Origin: Verrucomicrobiota bacterium
GTDB lineage: Bacteria; Verrucomicrobiota; Lentisphaeria; Victivallales; Victivallaceae
Reading direction: 5' to 3'
Length of the DNA: 8,976 nt
Assembly: GCA_023459755.1 (NCBI GenBank)
Contig: JAEWSS010000104.1
Location: forward strand, 1 to 8,976
Both the position numbers and the translations under genes were made by a program. Numbering within the stretch: position 1 is the first letter of the stretch; each line of letters begins with the position of its first letter. The notes beneath the pieces were generated by a model that worked only from the letters and a program-made list of their open reading frames with translations, was not told the origin of the DNA and did no database searches. Positions 6,303 through 8,976 of the stretch are shown here, in pieces.

Positions 6303-8063
6303 ATGAAAAAAGTTATTCTCTTTGCCGCCGCCCTGGCCGTCGCCGCGCTCGGCGGATGCCGAAGCGCAAAAATCGAAGCACCCGCACCGCAGCAGCAGGT
6401 GATCGGCAGCGATCAGGATATGATTCGCTGGTGGCCGCGCCTCAAACCGGCGGTGATGCCGAAAAACCTCAAGCAGTTTGTAACGCTCGAATTTATGGAG
6501 GAGCTGAAACTTGAGGGCGACGCAACCGTAATTGTCACGCTGCCGGAGGGGGTTGAGTACGATTCGTTTGTCACCGCCTGGGCGAACCCGGACAAACCTT
6601 ACGTTTCCGCCTGCCCCGCGCCGGAGGAGAGCGCCTATCCCGCCGAAGTCGAACAGAACGGCGACAAACTGATCATGAAGTTTCCGGCCGGCGCGTTTGC
6701 CAAACCGGAACACACCTGGCTCACGCTGGTGCTGAACGTCGGCGACCTCCCGGTCGGCCCCGCCGCGGTGAAGGTCGAACTGTCCACCTCCGGGAATCAG
6801 CTCTATACCGAAAATATCGCGCTGGACATCCGGCCGGAACTTTCCGGTGCAAGAAGCCGCACTCCGTTGATAATATGGAACTTTCAGGGGCTTGACGACG
6901 AATTCATTCCGGTTTATATGGACGGTCTGGTCAAAGCCGGTGCCAACCGTTTTTATGAAATGCGCGAAGAAACGCCCGGCCGCACCGCGGTGGTCGATTA
7001 CCAGAAACAGTTTGACACCGTTCACGGCACCGCGTTCTTCGGAGAGCGCATCGCCAAATATTTTGAGAAGAACGGCCTGCCGGAGGAACTGAAAGGACGC
7101 ACCGACATCGTTTACGACAACGCGTGGCTGCTCGACAATCCGGACGTTATGGAGCCGATGCTCCGCGACTACTACAAATTTCTGATGGACGGCAAAAACT
7201 TTCAGGTCATCATCTATGACGCCGAACGCGGCGCATTCAAAAAACGCGGCGCTCAGATCGTGGGCGACCTTACCGAATACAGTCTGAAAAAATTCGGTTC
7301 GCTGTTCAATATCCCGGAAGAGGAGCTTTCGCCGGAGGTCATCGCGGCGAAATACCAGAACGAATGGACACGCTACTGCTGTCTCCAGTCAATGCAGCTG
7401 GCCAAATTCGCCAACCTGATCGCAAAAAAATACTATCCCGGCTCCAGCTTCGAGGTCTATTCCGGATACGAGTATGACGCTTCGCCCAACGAAAACCTCA
7501 CCCGCATGACCTACGCCGTAGACTGGAAGGTGATGCGCGAGGCCGGAATGGACGCCGCCGGATGCGGCTATTTCGGTTCGCCGGAGGAGATTGCCCATAC
7601 CGCCGAGGCGGTGGACGGCGTCTGTCCGATGCTGCCGGCCGAAATGTATATGGAGGGATTCCGGACGCCCGGCGTTCCGGCTCCGCGGCTGAACGTGGAA
7701 AACTTCGCGTTCCGGCTTATCGAAAGCTATCTGGCCGCCGGCGGCCGCGGCATCCAGCTGTGGTACGGCGCGGTAATGCACGGCGGAGCGCTCGCGGCGC
7801 TGGACATCTACACCAAATTTGAAAACCAGACCAGCGAATTTCTGGCCGGAGCAAAAAAGATCGAAGCATCCGAAGTCGCCCGAATCACCCCCAAAACGGC
7901 GGAAGTCTACGTTCACTGCTTTGAAAAGAACGGTCAGACCATGGTGATCGTGCTGAACCCGACCGACAAGACAAGCGTAACCCGGTTGATTTTCAAAAAC
8001 AAAGCTGTAAAACCCGCCGTAGTGCGGCTTGAACCGTTCAGCTACGACATAAAGGTGCTGTAA
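6303..8063 (+). CDS. Glycosidase-like lipoprotein with beta-barrel-beta architecture
   Basis: A 586-residue predicted lipoprotein: KK, a hydrophobic core and the lipobox LGGC with Cys19, followed by Arg, then a linker (about 20-38) rich in Ala, Pro and Gln. I cannot name a family. Residues 41-178 look like a beta-sandwich domain starting with IRWWPRLKPAVMP and containing LPEGVEYDSF. Residues 187-510 look like a TIM barrel: TPLIIWNFQG (187-196), KAGANRFYEMREE (211-223), QVIIYDAERGAF (301-312), VYSGYEYD (385-392), AAGCGYFGSPEE (418-429) and GIQLWYGAVMHGG (483-495). The last ~60 residues (532-586) look like a C-terminal beta domain as in many glycoside hydrolases. Asp306 and Glu308 in YDAERG are kept in the next gene (DCERG) and are the best catalytic candidates; this is inference. 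AGGAG (6288-6292) precedes the ATG by ten bases, and the gene lies 24 bp after its upstream neighbour. Confidence 0.85.
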   Translation: MKKVILFAAALAVAALGGCRSAKIEAPAPQQQVIGSDQDMIRWWPRLKPAVMPKNLKQFVTLEFMEELKLEGDATVIVTLPEGVEYDSFVTAWANPDKPYVSACPAPEESAYPAEVEQNGDKLIMKFPAGAFAKPEHTWLTLVLNVGDLPVGPAAVKVELSTSGNQLYTENIALDIRPELSGARSRTPLIIWNFQGLDDEFIPVYMDGLVKAGANRFYEMREETPGRTAVVDYQKQFDTVHGTAFFGERIAKYFEKNGLPEELKGRTDIVYDNAWLLDNPDVMEPMLRDYYKFLMDGKNFQVIIYDAERGAFKKRGAQIVGDLTEYSLKKFGSLFNIPEEELSPEVIAAKYQNEWTRYCCLQSMQLAKFANLIAKKYYPGSSFEVYSGYEYDASPNENLTRMTYAVDWKVMREAGMDAAGCGYFGSPEEIAHTAEAVDGVCPMLPAEMYMEGFRTPGVPAPRLNVENFAFRLIESYLAAGGRGIQLWYGAVMHGGALAALDIYTKFENQTSEFLAGAKKIEASEVARITPKTAEVYVHCFEKNGQTMVIVLNPTDKTSVTRLIFKNKAVKPAVVRLEPFSYDIKVL

Positions 8064-8976
8064 TGTCAGTAAATACCATTTTGAAAAAAACACTGTTCAG
8101 TCTTCTGCTGGTCTGCGCAACGGCGTTTTGCACCGCCGCGGAAGACAAAATGGTTCAAGGGCAAATCAAGTGGTGGCCGCGACTTACTCCGGCGGCGATG
8201 CCGACCGGACTGAGTCAACTGGCAATCCTGGAATTTTCACCCGAAGCGGCCGACGGCGACGCTCCGGCGGAACTCGAACTTACGCTTCCCGACGGAGTCA
8301 GCTATCTTGGCAGCCCGACGGCGTGGATCAACCCGAACCGGCCGAACGTCCATGCGCTGCCCTTTCCGGAACGCACCGCCGTGGCCGAAAAAGCCGGGCA
8401 GACCGGGAATATCCTCCGGATGTCCTTTGCGGCCGGAAATTTCGGAAAAAAACCGCAGACATTTCTGCCGATGCTGCTTGACGTGAACGCCGCCCCCGGA
8501 AGTTATAAGGTAAAAGCGGCGATCAAGTCCGGTGACGCGCGCCGGGTTGAGGAACTTGCACTGGAGGTTCTGCCGCCGCTTGATCCGACGCCCTGCGTGA
8601 AGCCGCTGATCGTCTGGGATTATCCCGGAGTGGACGAACCGTATCTGCCGGTAATCATCAACAGTTTCACCACCGCCGGATTCAACCGCTTTTATATCGC
8701 GCGGGAGGAGCTTCCGAACCGGAAAAGCTCAACCGATTTCCAGCAGCGGTTCAAAACCGCCCAGGGCATCGCGTTTTCCATGGACGGCGTCGCCCAGTAT
8801 TACAATGACCGGCCGCTGCCGGACGGCATGAGCACGGTTCCGGCGGAAAAACCGGACTGCGGCTGGATGGTCGATCACCCGGAGGAAAGCCGCCGGCTGA
8901 TCGTTGAGTTTCTCAAGTTTATGACCGCCGGAAAACCGTTCCAGTATGCGATCATGGACTGCGAACGCGGCGCGTT
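8063..8976 (+). CDS. Exported paralogue of the upstream glycosidase-like protein, 3'-truncated by window edge
   Basis: The frame is open from ATG at 8063 to the window end (304 codons plus two bases). The ATG shares its A with the upstream TAA (TAATG) and has AAAGG (8051-8055) seven bases before it, so the two genes are translationally coupled. The N terminus, KKTLFSLLLVCATAF plus a TAA/ED junction, looks like a signal peptidase I signal; LLVC (15-18) is a poor lipobox because Val precedes Cys, so a soluble secreted product is more likely. The protein is homologous to the preceding one: IKWWPRLTPAAMP (35-47), with 15 of 24 identities over the first block, LPDGVSYLG (75-83), KPLIVWDYPGVDE (180-192), AGFNRFYIAREELP (205-218) and MDCERG (298-303). 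Its Asp299 and Glu301 match Asp306 and Glu308 of the neighbour. Roughly the second half of the barrel and the C-terminal domain lie beyond the window. Confidence 0.85.
   Translation, partial: MSVNTILKKTLFSLLLVCATAFCTAAEDKMVQGQIKWWPRLTPAAMPTGLSQLAILEFSPEAADGDAPAELELTLPDGVSYLGSPTAWINPNRPNVHALPFPERTAVAEKAGQTGNILRMSFAAGNFGKKPQTFLPMLLDVNAAPGSYKVKAAIKSGDARRVEELALEVLPPLDPTPCVKPLIVWDYPGVDEPYLPVIINSFTTAGFNRFYIAREELPNRKSSTDFQQRFKTAQGIAFSMDGVAQYYNDRPLPDGMSTVPAEKPDCGWMVDHPEESRRLIVEFLKFMTAGKPFQYAIMDCERGA

Noticed and set aside
6252..7025. 257-codon minus-strand frame opposite the glycosidase-like lipoprotein
   Set aside because: Antisense shadow of a gene with a signal peptide, Shine-Dalgarno site and a paralogue next door; no motif in its translation.
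7389..8093. 234-codon minus-strand frame opposite the end of the lipoprotein gene
   Set aside because: Antisense shadow; it would also cross the coupled junction of the two paralogues.
8128..8481. 117-codon plus-strand frame within the second paralogue
   Set aside because: The frame starting at 8063 is open to the window end and shows clear homology to the upstream protein; the other frame has no features.

Overview
The window is GC-rich coding DNA with AT-rich intergenic gaps. It comes from a Gram-negative-type bacterium: two proteins carry lipoprotein signal peptides and there is a rod-shape mreB. The mix of exported glycosidase-like proteins, an isolated mreB and alanine-rich signal peptides would fit a gut- or host-associated member of the PVC group (for example Lentisphaerota/Victivallis-like). 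That placement is inference; no rRNA or other lineage marker is present.

Left part (1-1990): the 3' two-thirds of an acid-inducible-type arginine decarboxylase (adiA) runs in from the left edge and ends at a strong intrinsic terminator. A separately promoted gene follows, encoding a 133-residue lipoprotein of unknown function and ending in a UUCG-loop terminator. The 289-bp gap after it (1930-2218) holds a two-copy imperfect 36-40-bp tandem repeat and a second hairpin with A and T tracts on opposite sides, which probably ends transcription from both directions.

Middle (2219-3384): mreB stands alone on the minus strand, with no mreC or mreD next to it in the window. It diverges from the plus-strand genes across a 134-bp region holding back-to-back promoters. 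Their -10 regions lie in the two arms of a perfect 9-bp inverted repeat.

Right part (3385-8976): a tightly packed plus-strand operon. The order is hisC (histidinol-phosphate aminotransferase), then an AmmB/MEMO-family protein overlapping it by 4 nt. A cytosolic DUF4434-like (beta/alpha)8-barrel protein follows after 9 nt. Next, after 24 nt, is a 586-residue lipoprotein with a probable glycosidase-like barrel between two beta domains. Last is a paralogue of that lipoprotein, starting on the last base of its stop codon, carrying a different export signal and running off the right edge. The last three genes look like a small, poorly characterised carbohydrate-processing set (two exported, one cytosolic) transcribed behind a histidine biosynthesis gene and an orphan MEMO protein. 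This is the most unusual part of the window.
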